From positions 1 to 39,758 of the forward strand of contig JAWQRO010000403.1 of NCBI GenBank assembly GCA_033557835.1: 39,758 nucleotides of DNA, read 5' to 3'. Of this stretch, positions 12,121 through 23,780 are shown piece by piece. The notes under the pieces are model-generated. The model was not told the origin of the DNA. It was given only the letters and a program-made list of their open reading frames with translations, and made no database searches. Origin of the DNA: Helochares maculicollis (taxonomy: Eukaryota > Arthropoda > Insecta > Coleoptera > Hydrophilidae). A program made the translations under genes and the position numbers. How positions within the stretch are numbered: the first letter of the stretch is position 1; every line of letters begins with the position of its first letter.

Positions 12121-14396
12121 GGCTTTGATTTGTAAGTGCGATTTCACCGATAACTTAAAACTATCAATGTAGTACAGTTGAACAGGTTCGTGCATGTCTA
12201 TAGCCAAATAGTTTAAGTTGTAACTATTAGCCATGAATATGACAACAGAAACAAAAACAAGGAGGCAGAAATGTTTTAAACGTAAAGAACCATAACTACT
12301 ACGTACTTTTAAATTAGTTTTGTGGACTGTATAAAAGTATTTTGCATTAGTAAGAGTAAAATAAATGAAAGTTTACCTTAATTTGATTAAAAAATAGTCT
12401 CATTTCAATACTAAACTAGAATGCTTATAGGATATCCAATACATTAAAATATATTCTTTTTGTTTTATTTCCCCCTTGAACTTAGGTCTTTATAACAAAA
12501 TAATATAAACTCGCTTTTTTTCTAACATAAACTTTTATTTATACGGAAGTGTTGAGTGGAGACACTCCAGATTTTTTAATATTACAAATGATAGTCTTTC
12601 AGTTTGTTTTAATTAATCTTAGTATATAATCGATTACAACGACGTGCTGAAGTTTCGTTAGTAAGAAAAAGAACAGTCGAGCTGCGCAAAACACAAAAAA
12701 GGTGTATCTCCAAGTAATAGTTCCACTAAGCAATATGATTTATTTGTGTCAATGCCCTAGTATACATAACTTTCGATCTCGTTGCTATGATTTATGGCGG
12801 AGAAAATAACTATCGTTGTAATACTTAAATAATAAACCCTGACCACTCCACTCTGCTCCGATTATAATTTGCATCATCAATGCTTTGTTTATTTTTCTCT
12901 CTGCTTCTCTTCGACTCCTCGAGCTCGCTTTGCTTTCTTCTCCTTCTGGCTGTGGGTAGCAACTCCGCAGCGGTTTATTGAAGCTCTTAAATTGTTGAAG
13001 CTCTTAAATTGCTGAAGATTTTAAATTGCTGAGCTGTTGAGTTGTTAATGCTCTCATCTAATATCTATTAAGTGTGCTAGTTTACGATTTGCGCTTTGTC
13101 TGATTTCCCATCAATCAAATTTAAAAAGAGAATTTCCTGAAATTTTAATTTCTGAGTTGAGCTTACTTTATTTACTCTTATAAAGCAATAAGCTTAGCTG
13201 AAAAAATTCAGCGCGCGTAAAACATATAGGTAATGTATATGAAATTTCATAACAATGAACAGAGATACAAAACGTAGATATGATAACTGTAATAACATGC
13301 AATTAGGCGCCTTATATGGTTTGCGTAAGCAAATTAAAGAGGAAAGAAAAATCTTACGGACGTAGGCAGCCCAACACATTGTTTATTGCAAGCAACTCGG
13401 TGTTATTAGGTAGAGTTGGAAATCACCAACTGTATCACGTAACGAGAACACTGCACTGCCATCGCATACAACTTTAATTAATTATTCCAATGTACGCCTG
13501 ACGCTAGCCTATTCTTGCATAATTGTGTGAGCCTTTTATTCCTCTTATAGCCTTATTGCTGCAGATTTGGTACAAGTGCACAAAAAGAATATATAATGTT
13601 AGTTCAGGTCTTTACTGTATTATTTGGCAGTTAATTTTTTCTGTTGATTTCCAATATGATATTTTGATTGTGATTTTGCGCAGCTTTTTCCTAACGCTTT
13701 ATTTGCAGGGACTTGATTGTTATTTTCCATATGCTTATTAATTCATTCTCCATTTCGAGGTAATCATTAAATAAATGCTCAAGAGTTTGGATGCGCATAG
13801 TGCCGCTCCGGATGAGGTTTATAATCCTATTTATGTGTAGCTGTGATATCAATAATTAGCTTACGCAGTCTGGAATTATCCTTATGCTCGGTTGCCCAAT
13901 AACAGAAGTGTTGCGCCTTTATGCACCTGCGTCTAGATAATGTTATGCAAGCGACATAATTTGATTTCTAATACAGCTATAGTCGGTCTTGAAACATCTT
14001 CAATTAATACACTAGAAAAGTATTTTTATACTTAGTGTAAATCAGAAACTGTTAAAATGTAAGTTTCGTATTACATTCTTGTAATTACATGTAAATATAT
14101 GATGTGGCCCAGTAGTTATAAACGGTGAAAACGGCTAAAACTGTCATTATCAGCCTTTTCGATCATATTTTTTACGTTTTTTCTGATCAACTCGATTAAA
14201 TTAATCCATGATCGATTTTTAACGAAAAGATAAAAGTACTAAATATGCAGCCTTAAGCACTATTTAGTTCTACATGTTTATTTGATATTAATAGAATAAT
14301 TTACTTTTGGAAAAACGATTTTATGGGATAATTAAATATTTTCCTTTATTATGCTTAAAGTGATTAGTACAAAAGAAACTTGAGTTTTAACCACCG
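12121..14396. other. Non-coding stretch with one pyrimidine-rich island
   Basis: No gene recognised. A GC/pyrimidine-rich island at 12840-12975 (CTCTCTGCTTCTCTTCGACT and following) runs directly into a short tandem repeat (12978-13028). The frames at 13194-13379 (minus) and 13523-13741 (plus) have no recognisable motif and are treated as chance. Confidence 0.55.
12978..13028 (+). repeat. Three-copy 17-bp tandem repeat
   Basis: Units TTGAAGCTCTTAAATTG (12978-12994), an identical copy (12995-13011) and CTGAAGATTTTAAATTG (13012-13028), followed by decayed TGAGCTGTTGAGTTG-like sequence. The unit is not a multiple of three and no open frame spans it, so it is a minisatellite rather than a protein repeat. 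Confidence 0.9.
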
Positions 14397-14565
14397 TAAA
14401 TCGGACAGTCGCGTTACAGATATCAAAAAATACTCCTTCTGGAGGTAGTAAGACCGAACGGATGACATCCATGCAACACCGGACAAAAATCGAAAACAGA
14501 TTAAGAGGCTACACCCTGTAAAATGGGTCAAAATATTTATATGATGATAATGATGATGATGATGC
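14397..14565 (+). mobile_element. 5'-truncated LINE 3' end with (ATG)n tail
   Basis: Plus-strand copy of the 3' end of the LINE relic at 1354-2340. Shared landmarks include AATCGGA, AAAAATACTCCTTCTGG, GTAGTAAGACC and GAGGCTACACC, ending in an ATGATGATAATGATGATG tail at about 14540-14565. LINEs of this general kind insert as 5'-truncated copies and often end in short tandem repeats. No reverse transcriptase coding sequence remains. It shares AAGAGGCTACACC and the tail with 35670-35838. Confidence 0.8.
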
Positions 14566-17500
14566 CAGCATTGGTTTTATATTTTCTTTAAGAAATTGGC
14601 AATAGCTAAATTGTAGATTTCAGAAATCAAAACCAAATTTAGAAACGCATGAGTAATTATAATTTCTTATTATTATAGTATTAGATAATTTGAGTATTTC
14701 AATAATGTTATTTGGAACATGGCACAACAAAAGCAGATCAGTTTCAATTAAAAAAGAATGGGTTGCTTAAAGTGACAATAAATCTTGGTTTTGCAGATTT
14801 TACATTTATATACTAAAATTATTTATAGAAAGAATGACAATAGCATGTATATATCAATCCAAAAGTAATTTAGTACTAACATTCTATAAAATGTAAAGTA
14901 ATAACACGAAGTGTGAAATATTTTTACATAATTTTTCCATATACGATAATATTTAAAATGGCGTCATAAAATATATATTAAACAAAAACTGACAATCGCT
15001 AAGAATTTTGAAGTAACTGTTGATTAACACTAAAGAGTGGAAGTATTGAAGCCCATATGTAAAAGATGAAAACAAAAAACTTCCACTTTCATTTCTGCAT
15101 TGCACAAAAGGGCTTGTACACCTGTAAGTCTGCTGGTGCTCTTATGCTATTCGAAAATATTGAGATATTATAGTATTATCTAGACACACCAAATATTTTC
15201 ATATTGTATTAGCATTAATTTAGGTGTTCGGCGCTTTAATTAACTTGCGGGTTAGAGCAAAAGTAAAAGTCCTCACATAATGTAATTGCAAAGTTCTATA
15301 AGATTAGGTTTATTAACATGATAAAATCTATTAAGTCATATTAGTTAAAATGTCTTAATGCTTTTTGGTATGATTTATATTTTTAATTCCTAACCACATT
15401 TTCATGCAAATTGTTTATTGCGCAGTCAATTGCAACGGCTTACAAAAAAATGCATATTAATAACGTTTATTTTAATGTTAACTACTATCTAATTGCACGA
15501 TTTGAAAAAATAGTTAAATTGATTATAATTACATTTAAAGAACTAGTAAATTGTAACTAGTTTCAATTTTATATCTTCAAATTACTCCTATAAAACTTGG
15601 CTGAAAAATCGCTGCATTAATTTATCACGCATGCATGAGAATTAATAGTGCTTCTAAATTACTACACGACCTTTGAAAGCATAAATAAACATCGAAGTGA
15701 GAGATCTTGATACAGTAAAATAAAAAAAATCGAAGAAACTTTCAATTTTCAAGATATCGAGTGGAATATGCGGAGAGTAAATAAAACTTCATCGATCTTC
15801 TTTTTATGCATTCTTGACTTCATATCTGCGAAGAAACGATGAAAGAAAGACCGTGCGCTTTCATTCATGTTAATAACGAACATCAAATGGGATTAAACTC
15901 GTTAGCAATGTGTTCAGATAGCGAATAGTATCTTAAGTGAAGTAATAGCGGCTCATGTATCCTAGTCGAGGAAGAGGGGGAAGACAAGGCCGCGCAGGGG
16001 ATGCTGAAGGTCGTAGAGATGAATGAACTCTTGTCCAAAAACCCCAGTCTTTCATTCGTCCCTCTATTTTTATGGCCCCCACTTTTGCGTCCCTGCCTCA
16101 CTATTTTTTGTTTCTTTATTCACTATTTATAATCCGAGTTACGTACTCATAATATGATACCTTTTCGTTAAACATTTATTCCATGTGATCTAGTTTTCTT
16201 TAACTCTTGATTTCTATCACTCATTTTTCATTTCGTTTTTTAATGAAACTATAGATTTTAACCGAGTTGTCAGTACTGTCTATTCTGTACCTATCAACAA
16301 GTTCAATTTTGAAATATTTTGCCGTTCTCTGAGGCCTTGCTTTCAGCTTAATTTTTTTGTATTATGTATGCGATTTGCAGAGCAAAGATTCAATGATTCA
16401 GCAGTTTCTCAATGAACATTTCGTTTAGTGTCTCCTATTCCTATTGTTAATTGACACCTCCTATGTGAAAATGATCCGTGTTTTAGAAGAAGTAATGCCT
16501 TTTTAATGCAGCCAATTAAATTTTTATACCGCGTTAATTTAACGGAATATTATATATGGAGGCATTAATGATTGAAGATGAGATATTGAAGGTGCCTTGG
16601 CGATAGCGATGCCGTGGTGTGGCTCATAGCGCGGTTCTGACATGACGCCTTACCTTTTAGTAAAGATCACGACCACCCGTGATAATGTGCATTTAATAAA
16701 TGCCACAAAAACCGTAATGTTCTATACTATTAATTTTCCTTTTTGATGTGCCAGAACTCCTTCTGTGATATAATGTACGCGAAAAAATCTTCCTTTTCCC
16801 TATTGCCTGTAATTATGTAATATGTGCTAGATATGATACGGTGTAATTGATGAACGGCAGCTGGTGCTCATTTAGGAAGTGCTTTCGCTGGAATGCTAGA
16901 TAGGCTGTGGGTTAGAGATCTGTTCATGAAGTACAATGAAAATTGACTTCTAACGACTAAGTTTTTTTCAGAATCGTATAAATTAATCGAATCGAAGAAA
17001 TATTTGGCAACATCATTCAAAGGGTACTGTGAGAATAAAAATATTTTGTTTTAGGAATTTTTGTACACCTTTCAACAATTGGTTAGCACTCATTTTTTCC
17101 ACTTAACCTCAATTTCTATGCGATGTATAAAAGGCAATGTTTAGCTTTCTTATTACGTGTTCTTCTATATAAAAATTATATTATTCATTAGGAGCAGTCT
17201 CTATGATCCAAATAAATAAGTAATGGAACATGTCATTTGTGTTTTGGAGCATTTATCTTTTTACCAAGCATTCCGATCTAAAAGTCTTCTCACTGAATTG
17301 ATATACATAATACACAATAATATAAAAACTTAAATTTGTAGATATGCAGATTTTAAAATACTTTTTATGGTCAACCCAATATAAAAAAATTGGTCAATAG
17401 GTAATTTATTTCTTAATATTTCATTTAAAAAAAATCTATTGTATCATTCGAAGATGCTTTGTATATCTTTATAGATCTTAATTTATACTTAGAAACAATA

Positions 17501-19813
17501 AGCTCAGTCATGCCGTAAAATAAGACTCAGAAAATAATATGCAGAGGAAAAATTACCATATCAAGAAACAAAGTTTGAAGAAAATAGTTCACTGCAAATA
17601 GAAATTTAAAATTTAAACAATAAAGTTTGTAATCTGCGAATCTAACAATTTTGAAAATAAAATTGAATTGACAATACGAACATCAACTTAAGCTATCTTC
17701 CTCACGAAAACAATATATCTTTACAATGAAGAGCCTTTAACACTATAAACTAAAGATATTATTAATTAAAATTGTAATGATTCGAACAAATTACACAAAA
17801 GATGTTTCTGCAGTGCTTCGCAGCTTATTTTATTTCAGCTTTCAAATTTGGTTAACGCTTGAAATTTTTCTTTCTATTCTAAAATTTTCTTTCATATTCT
17901 AAATTGATGTTTTTCAAATTTGCAGGCATATTTGTGCTTTTTTGCTTAATTTAGTAATAGTTGAAATATACTTCATTGACGGTAATGTAAAAGTAATCAT
18001 AAATACGATATACTAATATTGCATTCAACCATTTATCTGTTTTACTCTAAGATATATGATTGAGTAAAACGTCAAGGCAGAAAATATTCCACATTTCATT
18101 GAAAGTTAAGATAAAATGTCGTCATTTTAATCGCTTTACTTAATATTTTCTAGCTCAGATCGGTTTTTGTAATTTCCAATGCAGTAAATATTTTACAACT
18201 TTCAAATTAAGTAATAAATAAAGAAATAAAGTGCAAATGGCATTTATTTATTGTAGTCATACTAACACCATATTTTGACCTATTAGTACCATTTAACATA
18301 TAATTAAATTACTTACTCCAAGTTTCTGACTTTCTAGTCTAATAAGCTTCCTTTTATTTTTAATGGATCAAAGAATCTCGCCAACGTCAAGACACATCTT
18401 AGCAGTTACACGATTTTCAAAGAAATATGTAGACTCTAATTATAGCTTAGAGAAAACAAAAATACTCTTCAGCAGAAGTAAATATTTATCAACATTACTT
18501 GAAGTAAGGCAACAAAGATTCCTTTTAGCACGCTTCTGTCTTAAAACTGGAATATGCAAGTTTAAACTGAAAAGAATTGGAAACGTTTATAACTGCGTTT
18601 TCACTGTAATTATAAAAAGTGGAGAGAATTGAGTTGTTACATTTAATACAATAAAATGTTTAAGAAACTTAACTAGATTATGGAATTGGTTATTTTATAA
18701 TTGGTAATATGCGGACTTAAAACTTGCTTTTGAGAAATGTCGCAAACCTCATTCATTAGCAATGTATTTTGGCAGCTACAATTTTAAATGTATTTCCAAT
18801 ATATCTTTAGCTTTCAGTGATTGAAACAAATAAATAAACTGATATAAATAAAAAAATATGACATTTTTTATAGTATTATTACTATTAATGTTGGCAATTA
18901 ACCACGAACTAAAATTTTAATACAGATTTCAGAACTTAGAAAGGAATTTACTTATTACTCATCATTTAATAGAACCACTTCATAGGCTTAGACAAAATTG
19001 TGCACAGTTTGCAACTTTTGAATTAAAATTTCTGACACTTACTAAGCACTAGCATCAGAAAGGAATTTTATATTTTAAACATAGTTTGCTTAAATATTGT
19101 ATCAAATATTTCTAAAATTATTACTTTGTGAGTTATTTTATTTTGTAAAAAACGGACATTTTTTTCTCAGAATGCAAGTCATATTAATTATTAAATGGTA
19201 AAAAATCATCAACATCAACAAAAATTGTTAAAGAAAGCCTATTTTTCAACAAAACTGACAGTCTTTAGAATCAAAACTAAGAACATGAAATCGGTAGTGT
19301 ACTCATTACCGTATTTATATAATTACGTATCATAATATTTGTAATATCAACTTGGACTTCTTCATAAAAATACATATTAACCAAAGAATGATTATTTATA
19401 GCTATTTTAAAATGCTATCTGTTATAGATATTATAAAACTGTAAAAGTATTAATGAGTTGCTTCTCTTATATCAATGTGATAATTTTCAGACGGATAATT
19501 GTTTCTCAAAGAATAATCTCAATGAAATTTTGTGGATGCATTGTAAATAAATTTTGGCCTTTATCATTTTTAGACATGTATTTATTATTTTAATACAATA
19601 GACAGTACATACTCTTAACAAATAATCCTGGTATAGATATTGGAAAACGTCTCAGTCATTTTGTGGATTTTGAAATAATGATGATTTTTTTGGCTTGTGC
19701 ATATATAAAAATAATATTTAGAAAATTATCTTCTAAAATGTTCATAATAATTAAGCTAAAAATTACAATAGATGTATTTTCCTATTACATTGATATAGAA
19801 CTAACATCAATTA
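14566..19813. other. Long AT-rich non-coding stretch
   Basis: No gene, RNA or mobile element recognised. Frames at 15883-16101 (minus), 18363-18632 (plus, 89 codons) and 19663-19857 (plus) lack motifs and are compatible with chance. A GC-richer patch at about 15955-16100 includes AGGAAGAGGGGGAAGACAAG. Another lies at 16590-16680. The remainder is strongly AT-rich. Confidence 0.55.
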
Positions 19814-19843
19814 TAAGGAATACAAATAAGTTACCGCCGTTAT
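19814..19843 (+). repeat. Left terminal inverted repeat of mariner 19814-21103
   Basis: It begins TAAGGAATACAAATAAGTTA and matches the reverse complement of 21074-21103 at 26 of 30 positions. The TA target copy is at 19812-19813. Confidence 0.95.
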
Positions 19844-19889
19844 TTATAACAACTTGAATATATATTGGTAACAGAACGGCAGTTTAAGT

Positions 19890-20930
19890 CTATTCAAAGT
19901 ATTGTCCATTACTAGCAACCACTTTTTTCTATCTCTCAAGCAGCATTCGGATTCCACATTTGAAGAACTCCTTATCTGTTGAGGCTATTCACGTATCAAC
20001 CCAAATTTTGATATCTTTATATGTTGTGAACCGCTGCTCCGACAGAGCATATACCATTGACAGGAACAGATAATAGTCGGATGGCGCTATGTCTGGTGAA
20101 TATGGCGGGTGGGGTAACACTTCCCAATCAAGTATTTTCAAATAGTTTTCCACCGGAATCGCTACATTTGGACGAGCATTATCACGAAGTAGGATTATTT
20201 TATCGTGTCTAGAATAGTATGAAGGGCGTTTTTCCTTTAGAGCACGGCTCAATCTCATCAATTGTGTTCGGTAGAGAGTTTTAGTGATTGTTTCGATCGG
20301 ATTAAGCAACTCGTAATACACCACACTCAGCTGGTCCCACCATATACACATGAGCATGAGTTTTTTTTTTCGTAAATATTTGGTTTTGCTGTGGATGTTG
20401 ACGCGTGGCCAGATTTTCCCCATGATTTTCTTCTTTTTGGGTTGTCGTAATGTATCCATTTCTCATCCCCGGTGACGATTCGATGTAAAAAACCTTATTT
20501 TTATGCCTGGCTAGTAGCATTTCACTCATGCATAATCGGCGTTCAATATCTCTTGGCTTCAATTCATATAGAAGCCAATTTCCTCGTTTAGGAATCATTC
20601 CTAATGATTTTAAACGATGTGAAACTGCTTGCTGAGTGACTTCTAATGTGAGAGCAAGTTCCTTTTGTGTTTGAGACGAATCTCCCTCCAATAATTCTCC
20701 GAATTCTGCATCTTCGTAAAATTTAGGCCTTCCACTTCGGCTTTTGTCTTCTACATCAAAATCATCGTTTTAAACTTTTGAAACCACTCACGACATATCC
20801 TTTTACTCAAAGCAGCTGCAAAATATGCTTCTACGAGCAATCGATGAGCCTCAGCTGCAGATTTTTTTAAATTAAAGAAATAAATTAAAAGTTCCCGCAA
20901 ATGACGTTTATTTGGTTCAAATTTAGACAT
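19890..20930 (-). pseudogene. Mariner transposase, length-complete, three frameshifts and two stops
   Basis: Start ATG at 20928-20930 (MSKFEPNKRHLREL), chosen because it opens the conserved N-terminus; stop at 19890-19892 after GQYFE; about 347 codons, the family length. Domains in order: first helix-turn-helix (KKSAAEAHRLLVEAY, REWFQKFK), the SRSGRPK linker, second helix-turn-helix (SSQTQKELALTLEVTQQAVS), YELKPRDIERRLCMSEMLLA, HRIVTGDEKW with D1 at 20464-20466, RDNARPNVA with D2 at 20181-20183, and HPPYSPDIAPSDYYLF with D3 at 20076-20078. D2-D3 spacing is 34. Frameshifts lie near 20770, in an A run at 20487-20492, and in a 10-T run at 20361-20370. Two former Trp codons are stops: TGA after WVDT, and TAG after LLER near 19930. 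All three catalytic codons are intact. Confidence 0.97.
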
Positions 20931-21073
20931 TTTAAGCTCAAGAAAATTATATTTTACTAACATGGAGTCACTAATATAGTAAGGTTATGATATTTTAGAA
21001 CGAACAGACTAATTTTTAAGCCGGTTATCATCTGCAAATTCTAACGAAAGCCGCGCCCCGCCTCACCTTCCTT

Positions 21074-21103
21074 AAAATGGCGGAAACTTATTTGTATTCC
21101 TAA
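21074..21103 (-). repeat. Right terminal inverted repeat of mariner 19814-21103
   Basis: On the minus strand it begins TTAGGAATACAAATAAGTTT. The second TA target copy is at 21104-21105. It lies about 140 bp upstream of the transposase start codon. Confidence 0.95.
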
Positions 21104-22884
21104 TATGGTGCTTCGTATATACTTATTATTTTTATATTTGCTTAATAAGTTTTTTAATTGAATAGTTACAAGTTCCTAAAAATTTGACAAGTTATTTGGA
21201 AAAATACGGGTTTTAATAGGACTGCTTCACGCGTTATCGGTTATATTTACTTATTAATTGTTATTGTATCAACTTTCAGTTATGAGTAAGTATATAACCT
21301 TTTCTGTTAGACAAAATTCAATCAATGAAATGGCTGCGTTGATAGCAATACCTAAATTGTCATTTTATAAAACAATTTGGCCTGAGTCCTGGCTGAATGG
21401 CATAAATAAAGAAAGCAAAATCCTTAAAGTCATTATCATGAAATGGAGTGACCTTTGGCCAGTTGTTATTTATTGAAACAGCCTGTGATTTCAGTATATT
21501 GTGGTTTATGAGCAGGATATGGAGGCTAGTGGGGGTTCACCGTAGGCACGGATGGGCTGCGCATTTCAGATAAAGCCTACTTGATAGTATTTTACCACTT
21601 TTCCACTTGAGTGATTGGTCTTGTGAGCGCTCGGAACTTGGAGAGGACATCGGTTTTCCATTACATCTCGTGTTTACTCCTGACGTTTCTCTCTGTTCGA
21701 CATCGTCCCATCACTTCGCATCGCACCGCACCGCAATGGAAAGGATCGTATCGAAACCTCCACGATAAGCCGGGAGGAAGTCAACACGGCTATACGTGTT
21801 CATACTTAAATTATATATTGTTTGCTCTTCATTAACTTGAGCCGAACTGGAGGCATTAGCAGAAAGTGATTTGTACGTAAAGCACTTGATTGCAATTTTG
21901 CTTAGTGCTATCTTTTCCTAGGGCGCATTAATTGAATATTGGCTGCTAGAACGTGACTAAGACTTTGCTGTATGTGCACTCATATCCACAGCTAATGCTT
22001 ATTGCATATTTATAAAATTTTATAATATCCATTTAGAGAATGATCTTAATGAAATTAATTGCATGCATACTACCTTGCTGTAACAAGAAATGATCATTTT
22101 AGCTTAATCAATATATTTCTTTCAATATCATGCCTTTAGCATGACTCAATTTTGAAGAATCTGTACTTTGTAGTTTGATTTTGTTTTTGAAATTTGAGCC
22201 TACGATCTAGCTCTATGAATTAAATTATAAGATGAGATAAGTAGACTGAAATATTTATTTGACAATTTCGTGGATCGTTAATTTTCGTACAGTCTGGCCG
22301 CTAATTCCAGAATCTATAATAATATCAACGTGGCTATTAAATAGCGGGCCTACAGTGCTTTAAATAATACGTATGCATGCATTTCGTAACCACGTAGAGA
22401 TCTCATTTTAGATAACAACGTTTTATTTGCTTCTATAATTTATAGTGAATTTTACTCTGGAGTGTTTAATTGCGGAAAACTATCGAAAAAATATGAACAT
22501 ATCACTGACCAGATTAAAATGTAACTAGGGATTTTGGGTCAAAATGTAGAATTTACAACGTAAACATTTGTATGTGCTGTGTATACGCAATTGGCTGTTC
22601 ATATATAAAGTTTGTATACTCAACTGACTATTTATACATACTGTTTGATTTTAGGGTACCAGAAATTAATACCGTTTTAATAAAGAAAAAAAGGCATGGT
22701 TTTTGTCATTTTACAAGTCTAGTTACAATATATATTTATCTTAATTTTTTATAAGCATCTTCTATGATTTTGGTAAAAATTTCATGCTCTTTCTAAAAAA
22801 TGCTAAAATTGATAGTATTTACTTACTTTTTTGTTTTTCATATTTTTTGTTGGCGTAATTTTTACCTCTAACAAATGTTACATA
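21104..22884. other. Non-coding stretch
   Basis: No gene recognised. A GC-richer patch at 21500-21800 contains a short CGCATCGCACCGCACCGC run and an isolated 74-codon frame (21611-21835, plus) with no recognisable motif. Frames at 21258-21476 and 22572-22754 look like chance in AT-rich DNA. Confidence 0.5.
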
Positions 22885-23110
22885 AAACAAAAGATACCAG
22901 GAGGATCAATGTCTGGAGAGTAAGGTGGGTGTTCTATATTTCATTTGTGATTTTTGCCATATGTGAGTAAACAATATCTTGTAATATATATAATGTTCAA
23001 ATATTCCATGCTCAAAATTAAATTGTGTATTGTTTGCTCTGCTTTAAGGATTTCAAGTTAAATGATACTTTCGAAATCTAACAACACAGCTCTTACTATT
23101 AAAAAAGCTT
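22885..23110 (-). pseudogene. Mariner-family transposase scrap
   Basis: Minus-strand reading gives LDFESIIYLEILKAEQTIHN (about 23020-23080), resembling the block after the first catalytic residue in mariners (WD-x-x-G-x-I-Y-x-E-L-L-x-x-x-x-T-I). After a degenerate gap comes EHPPYSPDIDPPGIFCF (about 22880-22935), the block around D3. In that block the normal APSD reads DPPG, so the third catalytic Asp is gone. The spacing between blocks is roughly half the normal value and no HDN (D2) block is seen, so an internal deletion is inferred. No inverted repeats were found. It is separate from the element beginning at 23706. Confidence 0.75.
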
Positions 23111-23705
23111 CAGATCGCATTGTAAGGGTTCTTTGTGCGCGTTCACTTAATCCCTGAAGATTCTTTCACTTAGGTCATGCGATTTTTATTTATCTTATCT
23201 CCAATTTTTGTAACACTCCGCTAAGTACTTCAAGGCGAATGTTCGAATGTGTTAACAAGGTTTTTAATAGGATCAGTTGTGTTTCTTTCAACTTCAGTAG
23301 CAGATATTTCTCATTCACTTTAGAAAATATTCTACATCTTGGATAAGTTTTCGAATCAAAATCTGTCAATGGGCAAGTTGAAAACAAATTTTAGCTTCAA
23401 ACTAGATAATTATGTTTGCTGTAATTAAATCATTTTGGTATGTTTCTGTAGGAAAAAGCTCTTATGCATAAACGTTTATGTTACTTTACCTATTCAAAAC
23501 ACTAGATGTTAACAAATCTATTGCTGTATTATAGTCAATTTTTTTTATTGTTTGCTTCCCTGCTATATCTAATAAGTAACAATTTTTTATAATCATTTAC
23601 ATTGTGAGAAAATAATGTAATATTAACTTGTAAGGAAAAGTTGACAATGTTCTCTACAAAATGCATTAACATAATTTAATAATTAAGACATAATAATCTC
23701 CTTTA
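23111..23705. other. Non-coding spacer between two mariner relics
   Basis: AT-rich. A 65-codon minus frame at 23190-23387 shows no motif I recognise and is probably chance. Confidence 0.5.
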
Positions 23706-23733
23706 CATGTGCGCAAATTTAAAATGTTGCTTT
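23706..23733 (+). repeat. Left inverted repeat of mariner 23706-24917
   Basis: CATGTGCGCAAATTTAAAAT and following; over the 26-nt core starting GTGCGC about 23 positions match the other end. Confidence 0.85.
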
Positions 23734-23780
23734 TTTCATGAGAAATATGCAATTATTTGAAAACTATCGTAAAACATTTT

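Larger units (their letters stand above)
19814..21103 (-). mobile_element. Full-length mariner (DD34D) with clear inverted repeats
   Basis: A 1,290-bp element bounded by inverted repeats 19814-19843 and 21074-21103 and flanked by TA at 19812-19813 and 21104-21105. It contains one minus-strand transposase (19890-20930) and roughly 170 bp of 5' untranslated sequence with a short GC-rich run near 21050. The motifs place it close to the mauritiana-type mariners. It is length-complete but disabled by three frameshifts and two stops. Confidence 0.97.

Noticed and set aside
14540..14565. ATGATG run as an independent microsatellite
   Set aside because: It lies exactly at the end of the LINE-derived repeat, and a similar run ends the 35670-35838 copy, so it is better explained as the element's tail.
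15955..16020. Arg/Gly-rich reading suggesting an RGG exon
   Set aside because: The frame stops quickly and lacks splice signals; it comes from a purine-rich patch.
18363..18632. 89-codon plus-strand frame
   Set aside because: Lys/Leu/Arg-rich but no recognisable fold or motif; flanks are ordinary AT-rich DNA.
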